Shown here piece after piece: positions 7,214 to 13,304 of a DNA stretch of 16,246 nucleotides. Position 1 is the stretch's first letter; every line of letters starts with the position of its first letter. The notes under the pieces were generated by a model. That model saw nothing but the letters and a program-made list of their open reading frames with translations, did not search any database and was not told the DNA's origin. A program made the position numbers and the translations under genes. This stretch comes from JBGTNQ01 sp964646785 (lineage in GTDB: Bacteria; Patescibacteriota; Minisyncoccia; Phycocordibacterales; Zambryskibacteraceae): contig CAZYGU010000018.1 in NCBI GenBank assembly GCA_964646785.1, positions 1 through 16,246 on the forward strand, in the 5' to 3' direction.

Positions 7214-7498
7214 ATGTCTGACAGTGACAAAAAACAAGGTCGCATTGGAACAGTTGAGAAGTTCCGTGCCCTCGTAAACGTTGGGGATACAATTTGGTAT
7301 ATCCGATCAAAGAATCATGTTCCGATTGCAGTTGTGGGACCTCGGGTAGTAAAAAGTATGACTCCAGATGGAACACTTCTAAGAGTCATCCTTGTTGACC
7401 CTGATACTGGCGCTGAGTCAAGACACTACGACGCAGACCTTGTCGCTCGTACTCATGGAGTATTCTTTGACCCCGATGTTGCACAAAGTTATCTGTAG
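7214..7498 (+). CDS. Small soluble protein of unknown function (94 residues)
   Basis: I do not recognise this protein. It begins MSDSDKKQGRIGTVEKF and has no signal peptide or membrane helix. Alternating hydrophobic stretches such as VGDTIWYIRSKNHVPIAVVG and GTLLRVILVDPDTGAESRHY suggest a compact mostly-beta fold. The phrase IAVVGPRVV followed by a basic residue and then a second strand pair would suit a small barrel, but that is inference. The start at ATG 7214 has an SD; a GTG at 7184 would add ten residues (MNTHPYREVI) with no obvious role. It is a single-gene unit between two strong hairpin terminators (7084-7110 and 7506-7537), so it is probably regulated on its own. A TATAAC at 7153-7158 might be its -10 box, without a convincing -35. 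The in-frame length, codon use and isolation support a real gene. Confidence 0.75.
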   Translation: MSDSDKKQGRIGTVEKFRALVNVGDTIWYIRSKNHVPIAVVGPRVVKSMTPDGTLLRVILVDPDTGAESRHYDADLVARTHGVFFDPDVAQSYL

Positions 7499-7505
7499 AA
7501 CAAAA

Positions 7506-7544
7506 ACAGAGCGTACGAAAATATTCGTACGCTCTGTATTGTTT
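7506..7544 (+). terminator. Intrinsic terminator after the 94-residue protein gene
   Basis: A perfect 14-bp inverted repeat (7506-7519 with 7524-7537) with a four-base loop is followed by the tail ATTGTTTT. It starts seven bases after the TAG and separates this gene from the MFS gene. Confidence 0.85.
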
Positions 7545-7575
7545 TCCCCATAGAGGAGAAAGTGAATCATTAGGA

Positions 7576-7581
7576 TATAAT
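7576..7581 (+). promoter_or_regulatory. -10 box of the MFS gene, predicted leaderless
   Basis: A perfect TATAAT ends eight bases before the ATG at 7590, placing the expected transcription start on or next to the start codon. No good -35 is seen at 16-18 bases upstream. The strong terminator immediately upstream means a promoter is needed here. Confidence 0.55.
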
Positions 7582-7589
7582 AATACTCT

Positions 7590-8765
7590 ATGAATTTGAA
7601 ACAATTGGTGCAAGATCACAAAACTCTTTTTGCTGTATTTGGGGGTAATATTCTTCTTTCATTACACTTCTATCTCGTTGTTTACATAAATTCATCACTT
7701 CTTAATCATTATTTTAGCGACGGACAACTAAGTACTCTTTATATTATTGGTTCAATAGCCAACCTCATTCTGTTATTTTTTGCGGCAAAATTAATGAAGA
7801 GGTTTGGGATGTACCATTTTCTCCTCTTCTCAGCCTTCATTGAAATGTTTGCTGTACTTGGACTCGCATTCATTCCTGGAATGTTTTGGGTTGGACTATT
7901 TTTTGTGATTCACCAAACAGTTGTCGTGATGGTGCTCTTAGGACTTGATGTATTTCTGGAAGCGATCACAATCGTAGAAGGCAAAACAGGGGGTATTCGA
8001 AGTCTTTATCTCACTGTAACAAACGCTATGCTTGTCATATCTCCTGCTATCGTTGGTCTCCTTGTTATTGGCGATCAATACGCGCCGGTGTATATCGTGT
8101 CAGCATTTCTCATGATTCCCCTTATTCTCTGTATCATTGGTGGTCTTCATAAAGTTGTTACTCCAGTACCTGATCATGTTGATCTCACTAACTCCTTCAA
8201 AGAAGTATGGGCAAACAAAAATATTCGTTCTGTATCAATTGGATATTTAATACTCCAGATCTTCTTTGCGTGGATGATTGTGTACACACCACTATACCTT
8301 CATGAGTATATTGGTTTTGATTGGCCAACACTGGGAGTGCTATTTACTATTATGTTGTTACCATTTGTTATATTTGAAATTCCGATTGAAAAATTAGCCG
8401 ATGAACGATTTGGTGAGAAAGAATTTATGATTCTTGGATTCGCTATTATGACCCTCTGTACATTTCTTTTTCCACTTATTACCGAACCATCATTTATACT
8501 ATGGGCGACAGTGCTATTTTTGTCCCGAGTTGGAGCAAGTTTCGTTGAAGTGACAACAGAAAGCTATTTCTTTAAACAGGTATCAGGAAAGGATGGAAAC
8601 ATTATTAGTCTTTTTCGTTCAGGTAGACCCCTTGGATACATTATTGCATCAGGTGCCATGAGTATCTTATTACTTACTCTCCCTTACAGACTCACATTCC
8701 TCGTGCTTGCAGCTATCGTGTTTATAGGTATTCCAATTTCACGCATGCTTTGCGATACAAAATAA
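7590..8765 (+). CDS. Major facilitator superfamily transporter, substrate unknown
   Basis: The 391-residue product is almost wholly hydrophobic, with about twelve predicted membrane helices in two sixes. The halves are separated by a polar loop around residues 190-215 (VVTPVPDHVDLTNSFKEVW). Short basic turns such as AKLMKRFGMYH after the second helix match the MFS loop 2-3 pattern, and LADERFGEKEFM echoes it in the second half. Homologues with this layout are annotated as MFS permeases or efflux proteins; nothing here fixes the substrate or direction of transport. The start at 7590 is preceded by a TATAAT box and no SD. A perfect palindromic terminator follows, so the gene is a single-gene unit. 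Confidence 0.85.
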   Translation: MNLKQLVQDHKTLFAVFGGNILLSLHFYLVVYINSSLLNHYFSDGQLSTLYIIGSIANLILLFFAAKLMKRFGMYHFLLFSAFIEMFAVLGLAFIPGMFWVGLFFVIHQTVVVMVLLGLDVFLEAITIVEGKTGGIRSLYLTVTNAMLVISPAIVGLLVIGDQYAPVYIVSAFLMIPLILCIIGGLHKVVTPVPDHVDLTNSFKEVWANKNIRSVSIGYLILQIFFAWMIVYTPLYLHEYIGFDWPTLGVLFTIMLLPFVIFEIPIEKLADERFGEKEFMILGFAIMTLCTFLFPLITEPSFILWATVLFLSRVGASFVEVTTESYFFKQVSGKDGNIISLFRSGRPLGYIIASGAMSILLLTLPYRLTFLVLAAIVFIGIPISRMLCDTK

Positions 8766-8782
8766 TATTGTTCATTGATAAT

Positions 8783-8812
8783 AAAAAACCACCCCATATG
8801 GGGTGGTTTTTT
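8783..8812. terminator. Bidirectional intrinsic terminator between convergent genes
   Basis: A perfect 30-base palindrome (8783-8797 with 8798-8812) has A-run and T-run ends around an ACCACCCCAT core. It serves the MFS gene on the plus strand and the envelope cluster ending at 8822 on the minus strand. In practice the central bases would form the loop. Confidence 0.9.
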
Positions 8813-8821
8813 ATGTTGTGA

Positions 8822-8998
8822 TTATTCCTGTTCTTCGTCGCTACTTGATTCCTTTTCCGTAGCTGCCTCTTCGTGCTCATTGTCCTCACAACCGCAAATA
8901 GTCATTGCCTGACCGTTTTTACCACAATAATCTGCATTACAAACTCCCGGAACATCTGAAACAGTCTGACAATCCCCTGTACATACATAATGACTCAT
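8822..8998 (-). CDS. Tiny Cys-rich acidic protein, probable metal-binding knuckle, function unknown
   Basis: The 58-residue product begins MSHYVCTGDCQTVSDVPG and has six cysteines (about positions 6, 10, 20, 25, 35 and 37) spaced CxxxC...CxxxxC...CxC in the first 37 residues. An acidic Glu/Ser tail without cysteines follows. The Cys spacing suggests a small zinc- or iron-binding fold. From memory, similar small CTGxC...VC...C...CxC proteins occur in Patescibacteria, but I cannot check that here. There is no signal peptide and no membrane helix. The ATG at 8998 lies 29 bases after the stop of the upstream single-pass protein, and a terminator follows ten bases after the TAA. It is thus the last gene of the envelope cluster. 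Its shortness makes it easy to miss, but the cysteine pattern and its snug placement argue that it is real. Confidence 0.75.
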   Translation of the reverse strand: MSHYVCTGDCQTVSDVPGVCNADYCGKNGQAMTICGCEDNEHEEAATEKESSSDEEQE

Positions 8999-9027
8999 AC
9001 AGTAAAAAAATTATTACTAATAAGAAA

Positions 9028-9414
9028 CTATTTTACTTTTGATGAAGCAACCTTCTTCCCTTTTGATCCACCCTTTTGAAGTTCTTTTTTAAAACTATTC
9101 CAATGCTTCTTCATATCTTTACCAAGAGCTTCAACTTCTGTGGTATCAATTGATTTAAGTTGTGAATATTTTTTTACAACAGTATCAACTACAGCATTAT
9201 ATCGTTCTTCATTTGCATCTTGAAGCGTCTCAAGCTTTTCAAGAACTTCTCCTTTGGCTTTAAGCATCCATCCTTTTACTTTTGCACGATTCTTTGGAGC
9301 TTGTTTACTCCCGTACAAAAAATATGTACTCGCAAGTGCAACGAGAGCTGTTGCACCAATAATAAGACCTAATTCCTTCTTTCCTTCTGCATTGTTTGCT
9401 TTCTGTTTTTGCAT
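9028..9414 (-). CDS. YtxH-like single-pass membrane protein with coiled cytoplasmic tail
   Basis: The 128-residue product starts MQKQKANNAEGKKELG, followed by one membrane helix (about 15-35, GLIIGATALVALASTYFLYG). The remainder is a highly charged helical region with LEKLETLQDANEERYNAVVD and a Lys-rich, Ser/Gly end. This arrangement resembles the YtxH-type small membrane proteins, whose biochemical role is poorly known. By the positive-inside rule the Lys-rich part is cytoplasmic. The gene begins three bases after the TAG of the upstream small membrane protein and has no SD. Translational coupling is therefore likely, and the two products may work together. The family label is tentative. Confidence 0.8.
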   Translation of the reverse strand: MQKQKANNAEGKKELGLIIGATALVALASTYFLYGSKQAPKNRAKVKGWMLKAKGEVLEKLETLQDANEERYNAVVDTVVKKYSQLKSIDTTEVEALGKDMKKHWNSFKKELQKGGSKGKKVASSKVK

Positions 9415-9417
9415 ATA

Positions 9418-9678
9418 CTATTTTCTTTTTTTCTTTTCTGTAAATAATGACGAAACAAAACGTGTGACAAAGCTACTGCCAAGACGAGCGTACGAATGAA
9501 TCGAGCGTACATCTTCTACAATATCTTTACCCTCCTCCTTCACTACTTGCGAAAGCTCATTCGTATCACGCAATATTCTAATGAGATAGAAAAAAGCAAT
9601 AAGAATAGCAATCGTTACAAGAATAACAGCCACGGTAGCGACAAAAAAGAATATATTTGCCTCATGCATATCTGTCAT
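9418..9678 (-). CDS. Small single-pass membrane protein, function unknown
   Basis: The 86-residue product has one long N-terminal membrane helix (about 8-33) with a very hydrophobic core (VAVILVTIAILIAFFYLI). An amphipathic segment follows (RDTNELSQVVKEEGKDIVED), and the end is basic, EKKKRK. I take the ATG at 9678; an ATG three codons on (MHEAN) is possible. A TATACT hexamer (9686-9691) ends seven bases upstream of 9678, which predicts a leaderless promoter inside the cluster. The gene could thus be transcribed separately from the three genes before it. The next gene starts three bases past the stop. Similar small membrane proteins with a coiled juxtamembrane stretch are common in Patescibacteria, but without known function. 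Confidence 0.78.
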   Translation of the reverse strand: MTDMHEANIFFFVATVAVILVTIAILIAFFYLIRILRDTNELSQVVKEEGKDIVEDVRSIHSYARLGSSFVTRFVSSLFTEKKKRK

Positions 9679-9685
9679 GTTCTCT

Positions 9686-9691
9686 AGTATA
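9686..9691 (-). promoter_or_regulatory. -10 box for the small membrane protein pair, predicted leaderless
   Basis: TATACT on the minus strand lies seven bases before the ATG at 9678, with a weak -35 (TGGAAA, 9710-9715) at 18 bases. It would give the two single-pass proteins and the Cys-rich protein a promoter of their own. Confidence 0.45.
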
Positions 9692-9702
9692 CACTACGAC
9701 AC

Positions 9703-10155
9703 CTATTCTTTTCCAAATATAACCGGAATTCGAATCTCCTTATCACGGATAGCTTCTCCTGATGGGTTATCATTCTTCAAAACAAGTGTCCCTTTTTGAG
9801 TTGTTGGCTTTGAAAATATAAGTGTTGCTGTGAATGGAACAAAATTCTCTGTCATCCACTCACCCTTTGCCTCAGCGTGACCTGTACCAATCTGCATATT
9901 CTTTTCATCAAGTAATACCAGAGGAAATGATGCTTCAAAATACCACGTGCCCCTTGCTGTGCCAGTTATCATCAAAGGAGAAGAAACAAGACCACCTTCA
10001 GTTGGACTTGTCACAACAATATCATTAGCGCTTGCATTGAGATATGACACATAAGGATTGTTAACCTCCTGTATTACAACCTCTTTAGAATTAAATTTCC
10101 AAACACAAACCAGGGCAATTAAGATAATACTAATTACCAAAAAAGTTTTTTTCAT
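9703..10155 (-). CDS. Membrane-anchored Gmad2 (Ig-like) domain protein
   Basis: The 150-residue protein has a short basic start and a hydrophobic helix (about 4-19), which is a signal anchor or signal peptide without a lipobox cysteine. Then comes a Gmad2 immunoglobulin-like domain (about 46-147). The domain signatures are clear: VTSPTEGGLVSSPLMITGTA, WYFEASFPLVLLDE, GEWMTENFVPFTATL and KNDNPSGE. Gmad2 occurs in the Bacillus spore-germination protein GerM and in many envelope proteins, probably as a binding module for wall or protein partners; the ligand is unknown. It starts three bases after the stop of the bactofilin-like gene and so is likely co-expressed. No SD is seen. Confidence 0.88.
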   Translation of the reverse strand: MKKTFLVISIILIALVCVWKFNSKEVVIQEVNNPYVSYLNASANDIVVTSPTEGGLVSSPLMITGTARGTWYFEASFPLVLLDEKNMQIGTGHAEAKGEWMTENFVPFTATLIFSKPTTQKGTLVLKNDNPSGEAIRDKEIRIPVIFGKE

Positions 10156-10158
10156 AGA

Positions 10159-11298
10159 TTAATCGCGAGCACGTACAAACCTCTCGAGTAGCACGTGATA
10201 AATAGAGCCAAGTGTAAGTAGAAAGAGAGCCGATTGAAGTAGTGATCCCACAATTCCTAGAGCACCAAGAATCATCACAACACATACACCTATCGCAATA
10301 CTTTTCCAATGGATAGGAGCATGCTCTGTTTTTTGGATAACTTTAAATATATATCCCCCTAGGACAATCGGACTAAAGAGGTACGCAAGCACAAGAAACG
10401 CTACATAGAGCGAAACCCCAAGAACCATAAACGGGATACCCACGAATGTAAGAAGGACTAATACGATAATACAAGGGACGGCAATCGTAACAAGGAATCC
10501 TCGTAGCATACTTTTCCATGGATCATTAAGTGCTGTTCGAACAAAGGTACTCGATATTGCGCGAAATATTCCTTGAATTACTAATGCAGAAATAAGGAGA
10601 ACAAAAAACTTAATAAAAATCCATGTCCCCCAAAGCGTTGGAAGTGCTCGTTCGATTCGAGAACGGGTTGCAACTTGAGTGAACGTTACCTCACCAAGAA
10701 CTTGTGCATCAGGACTAATTTCTGCTTGATTTGAAGATGCATACAGGAATGCCCCTTTTAGAATCGCTTTTGGACCGACAGTTACACTATCTGCGGTAAT
10801 ATTAATATCTCCATCAATGACACCGTTTAAAACGAGTTGTCCTGTAACACCACGAATACCTCCTTTTACTTCACCTTCAATCACAGTTTGCCCTGATGCA
10901 ATTAAAATATCACCAGAGATGACTGAGTTGGGCAGAATGGTAACATCACCAGATGCAATCGCAACATCTTCGCCCACTGTCCCTTGAATGGTTGTCCTTC
11001 CAGACACAATCCTAAGATCTTTTACAATGTCACCAATAACATCTACTGTTCCGCCAATGAGAAAAGCATCTTCCGAAATAGTGTTTCCGATAAACACATT
11101 TCCTCCAATAAGAAATGCATCCTGCATTGCATTTCCAACAATTGAAATAGTTCCCCCAGCAGCATACAAATCATCAAGAACAGTTACTCCCTTAAATACA
11201 GAGTACGCTTCTCCTGACCCAAATGTTGCAGCATGGCCATATACTGGAGAGAAAATAAGAAAAATAAATGCGAGACTTACATAGAGGTATTGTTTCAT
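10159..11298 (-). CDS. Bactofilin-like beta-helix protein fused to a multi-pass membrane domain
   Basis: The 379-residue product has a signal peptide (cut probably after GHA near residue 23). Residues about 35-205 form short hydrophobic-glycine repeats such as DAFLIGGNVFIGNTISE and EDVAIASGDVTI, the pattern of a right-handed bactofilin-type beta-helix. A C-terminal domain with several membrane segments follows (about 224-245, 265-318 as two or three passes, and 333-370). In the classic bactofilin the helix is free in the cytoplasm and polymerises; here the signal peptide places it outside the membrane, held by the C-terminal domain. It might form an extracytoplasmic scaffold, but polymerisation is inference. 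The gene begins four bases after the stop of the LolA-like gene and ends three bases before the Gmad2 gene. No internal frameshift is seen. Confidence 0.85.
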   Translation of the reverse strand: MKQYLYVSLAFIFLIFSPVYGHAATFGSGEAYSVFKGVTVLDDLYAAGGTISIVGNAMQDAFLIGGNVFIGNTISEDAFLIGGTVDVIGDIVKDLRIVSGRTTIQGTVGEDVAIASGDVTILPNSVISGDILIASGQTVIEGEVKGGIRGVTGQLVLNGVIDGDINITADSVTVGPKAILKGAFLYASSNQAEISPDAQVLGEVTFTQVATRSRIERALPTLWGTWIFIKFFVLLISALVIQGIFRAISSTFVRTALNDPWKSMLRGFLVTIAVPCIIVLVLLTFVGIPFMVLGVSLYVAFLVLAYLFSPIVLGGYIFKVIQKTEHAPIHWKSIAIGVCVVMILGALGIVGSLLQSALFLLTLGSIYHVLLERFVRARD

Positions 11299-11302
11299 AG
11301 TA

Positions 11303-11848
11303 TTAACGAGGCGATGTTACAGGCGGAGTAATAAACGTCACATTTGTTGGAGGAACAAAGAATTCACTTTCTACTACCCAAGATGAACAGTCGTAATCAA
11401 GTACCTGATTATAATCAACTCCTTGAGTTGGTTGTGTTGATGCTTGATTTGAAGCATTTTGAAGTGGGACCTTAAATCCCTGCGGTAATATCGATGACCA
11501 TACAAATGAGCTTGTACCATCAGTAATCATATAAGCTTTAAATGTCTGACCAGACGATGAGATATCAAAATCCCCTCGAACTTTTCCATCAGCAATATAC
11601 AACGTCCCTTTTGAAGTACTCATATCAGTACTTTGTGTGAAAGTACATTTCAATGGTTTATTTTTTGCAACCAAATCTTTCATAGAAGTCGCAAATACTT
11701 CCTGTTCCTTCTGGGATGTAGTTTTTACCTCAGAATCAGTTGGAGGTACCGAAGAACTATTCTTTCTTGAAGAAACTACTATGACTCCCGCAACGAGTAC
11801 GATACCGACAATAACCGTGATGAGTATGTTTGGTTTCATGGTGTACAT
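11303..11848 (-). CDS. Signal-anchored secreted protein, LolA-like barrel tentative
   Basis: The 181-residue product has a hydrophobic N-terminal helix (about 8-27), a Ser/Thr/Pro-rich linker (about 28-50) and a globular outer region. That region includes LKCTFTQSTDMSTSKGTLYI and GKVRGDFDISSSGQTFKAYM. The pattern of strand pairs resembles the half-barrel LolA/LppX-type proteins, but I cannot confirm it. Two cysteines (about 68 and 154) could form a disulfide outside the membrane. Start choice is ambiguous: ATG 11848 is preceded by a promoter with a 17-base spacer, while ATG 11839 (MKPN) has a second TATTAT seven bases upstream. Either gives a leaderless messenger. It is the first gene of the minus-strand envelope cluster. 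Confidence 0.8.
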   Translation of the reverse strand: MYTMKPNILITVIVGIVLVAGVIVVSSRKNSSSVPPTDSEVKTTSQKEQEVFATSMKDLVAKNKPLKCTFTQSTDMSTSKGTLYIADGKVRGDFDISSSGQTFKAYMITDGTSSFVWSSILPQGFKVPLQNASNQASTQPTQGVDYNQVLDYDCSSWVVESEFFVPPTNVTFITPPVTSPR

Positions 11849-11855
11849 AATAAGA

Positions 11856-11884
11856 ATAATAGAGCTATTCTATCACCTAAAGAA
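11856..11884 (-). promoter_or_regulatory. Promoter of the envelope gene cluster, predicted leaderless
   Basis: On the minus strand TTCTTT (11879-11884), a 17-base spacer and TATTAT (11856-11861) are read. The -10 ends seven bases before the ATG at 11848. A second TATTAT (11847-11852) sits seven bases before the in-frame ATG at 11839, so start-site choice could give two slightly different N-termini. Confidence 0.5.
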
Positions 11885-11914
11885 GCAAATATATCTCTCT
11901 TGACAAAATACAAT

Positions 11915-12229
11915 TTATGAAGCCTTTTTTAAGCTCGCTTCGAGGCGTTTCAGTTGTGCACGTGCCTCATCTACCCTTCGTACATGCTGTAATCTTCTTT
12001 GGGTAATAGTCTCAATCTCCTTCGTGTGATTTGCAACTGCCTGTTGTGCCTTTTTATATTCTTCAGTAGCTTTTTTAAATGTTTCTTCAGCTATACGTGT
12101 CTCGTTCTCAAGTTTTTTCTCCATTCGCTGAGCATCTTGTAACTCTCTCTTTGACTGCTCTAATTGGTGAGCATCCTTCTCTACCTCTTGTTCAAGAAGC
12201 TGTAGATCACTTTCTGACATATTACTCAT
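11915..12229 (-). CDS. Small coiled-coil protein, function unknown
   Basis: The 104-residue product is nearly all charged or polar helix. It starts MSNMSESDLQLLEQEVEKDA, with continuous heptad character and many Glu, Lys, Gln and Ala residues to the end (RRVDEARAQLKRLEASLKKAS). There is no membrane segment and no signal peptide, so it is a cytosolic coiled coil, perhaps a short spacer or oligomer. Nothing in the sequence assigns a role. It is transcribed divergently from the pseudouridine synthase gene, with a TATAAT box (12267-12272) giving a leader of about 30 bases and no SD. A second in-frame ATG three codons on is possible. Confidence 0.75.
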   Translation of the reverse strand: MSNMSESDLQLLEQEVEKDAHQLEQSKRELQDAQRMEKKLENETRIAEETFKKATEEYKKAQQAVANHTKEIETITQRRLQHVRRVDEARAQLKRLEASLKKAS

Positions 12230-12266
12230 GGTGAAATAAAAATTAGTTAGTAAATTTAGTAAATCT

Positions 12267-12272
12267 ATTATA
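12267..12272 (-). promoter_or_regulatory. -10 box of the coiled-coil gene
   Basis: A perfect TATAAT on the minus strand would start transcription near 12260. No clear -35 is seen. It lies back to back with the rluF promoter, and the two divergent -10 boxes are about 33 bases apart. Confidence 0.5.
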
Positions 12273-12305
12273 CACCCAAATTTTAGACTATTCCCTGACC
12301 AGTGC

Positions 12306-12311
12306 TATACT
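12306..12311 (+). promoter_or_regulatory. -10 box of the pseudouridine synthase gene, predicted leaderless
   Basis: TATACT ends eight bases before the ATG at 12320. A weak -35 (TAGACT, 12284-12289) sits 16 bases upstream. It overlaps the alternative GTG start at 12302, which argues against that codon. Confidence 0.5.
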
Positions 12312-12319
12312 GCCACTAC

Positions 12320-13057
12320 ATGAAAAAACCGACAAAAAAAGCAGATATGCTCGAGAAAAACCTCTATCCAATGAGGATAAACAAGTACCTTGCACTAAAA
12401 AAACACTCCACAAGACGCGGAGCGGATGAACTCATCACAAAAAAACAAGTGTTTCTGAATGGAAGACTCGCTGTACTAGGAGATAAAGTGACAGAAACTG
12501 ACAGGGTTGAAGTAAGATTTCGAGGCAAACAAGTTCCTTACGTATATCTTGCATACAACAAACCAATAGGGATCGCTACTCATGCTTCACATCATAACGA
12601 GAAAGACATTAAACAAGTTGTTTCACTAAAAGATGTATTTCCTATTGGAAGACTCGATAAAGATTCTCATGGTCTCATTATTCTCACTAACGATGGGAGA
12701 ATTACTGATGGTCTTCTAAACCCTAACTCTGTTCATGAAAAAGAATACATAGTAACAACAAAAGAAAAACTCCGAACAAGTTTCAAGAACAATATGGAAC
12801 GTGGAGTAAAAATCGAGCGTGAAATGACAGCTCCCTGTAAAGTACAAATCCTTGGTGAAAATAAATTTTCTATTATTCTCACTGAAGGAAAAAAACACCA
12901 AATCAGACGTATGTGTGTTGCACTCTTTCAAGAAGTTTCCGATCTCAAACGTGTACGAATTATGAATATTCAACTAGGAAAACTTAAAGACGGTGAGTAT
13001 CGATCAATAGAAGGCACTGAGCTCGCAAGCTTTCTACAATCACTTAATCTTGCATAG
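12320..13057 (+). CDS. rluF: rRNA pseudouridine synthase, RluF-like (RsuA/RluB/E/F family)
   Basis: This enzyme turns a specific uridine of rRNA into pseudouridine; the RluF subgroup acts on 23S rRNA. The 245 residues hold an N-terminal S4 RNA-binding domain (about 18-68: RINKYLALKKHSTRRGADEL, VFLNGRLAVLGDKV). The catalytic domain carries FPIGRLDKDSHGLIILTNDG (107-126), with catalytic Asp113, and also EKEYIVTT and KKHQIRRMC (191-199). The GRLDKDS wording and tail fit RluF better than RsuA, but the exact target site is not provable here. The ATG at 12320 was chosen over a GTG at 12302 because the promoter's -10 overlaps the latter. The N-terminus has a short Lys-rich extension. Its last 14 bases overlap the convergent GIY-YIG gene. 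Confidence 0.92.
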   Translation: MKKPTKKADMLEKNLYPMRINKYLALKKHSTRRGADELITKKQVFLNGRLAVLGDKVTETDRVEVRFRGKQVPYVYLAYNKPIGIATHASHHNEKDIKQVVSLKDVFPIGRLDKDSHGLIILTNDGRITDGLLNPNSVHEKEYIVTTKEKLRTSFKNNMERGVKIEREMTAPCKVQILGENKFSIILTEGKKHQIRRMCVALFQEVSDLKRVRIMNIQLGKLKDGEYRSIEGTELASFLQSLNLA

Positions 13058-13298
13058 CTTTTAAAAGAAGAAGTTTTTCTGCTCTTGAAAGTTGTTTTAA
13101 GGCATACTCACGCTTGAGCGCTTCGCTTTTTGTTTGAAACGATTCTGAATGCACGAGAGTTACCGGACGTCTCACTTTTGTGTATCGTGCACCTGCCTTA
13201 CTACTATTGTGCGCTGAAAGACGTTTTTGAATATCAGTTGTGTAGCCAGTATACAGAGTGTTGTCTGCACAAAGAAGAATGTAGACAAAATAATTCAT
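13044..13298 (-). CDS. GIY-YIG nuclease-superfamily small protein (YhbQ/UPF0213 type)
   Basis: The 84-residue product is a stand-alone GIY-YIG domain. It reads NYFVYILLCADNTLYTGYTT (2-21), with the paired motif VYI...YTG, Arg26 in DIQKRLSAHN, and Glu64 in SEALKREYALKQLSRAEK. These are the residues expected of a GIY-YIG catalytic core. Members of this small family have been linked to DNA nicking or repair, but most are uncharacterised. It begins six bases after the stop of the ABC-F gene on the same strand and so may be co-expressed. Its 3' end overlaps the end of rluF by 14 bases on the opposite strand. No SD is present. Confidence 0.9.
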   Translation of the reverse strand: MNYFVYILLCADNTLYTGYTTDIQKRLSAHNSSKAGARYTKVRRPVTLVHSESFQTKSEALKREYALKQLSRAEKLLLLKAMQD

Positions 13299-13304
13299 TG
13301 AGTA

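Noticed and set aside
12302..12319. GTG at 12302 as the rluF start
   Set aside because: It overlaps the likely -10 box, and the added residues do not resemble the family; ATG 12320 fits better.
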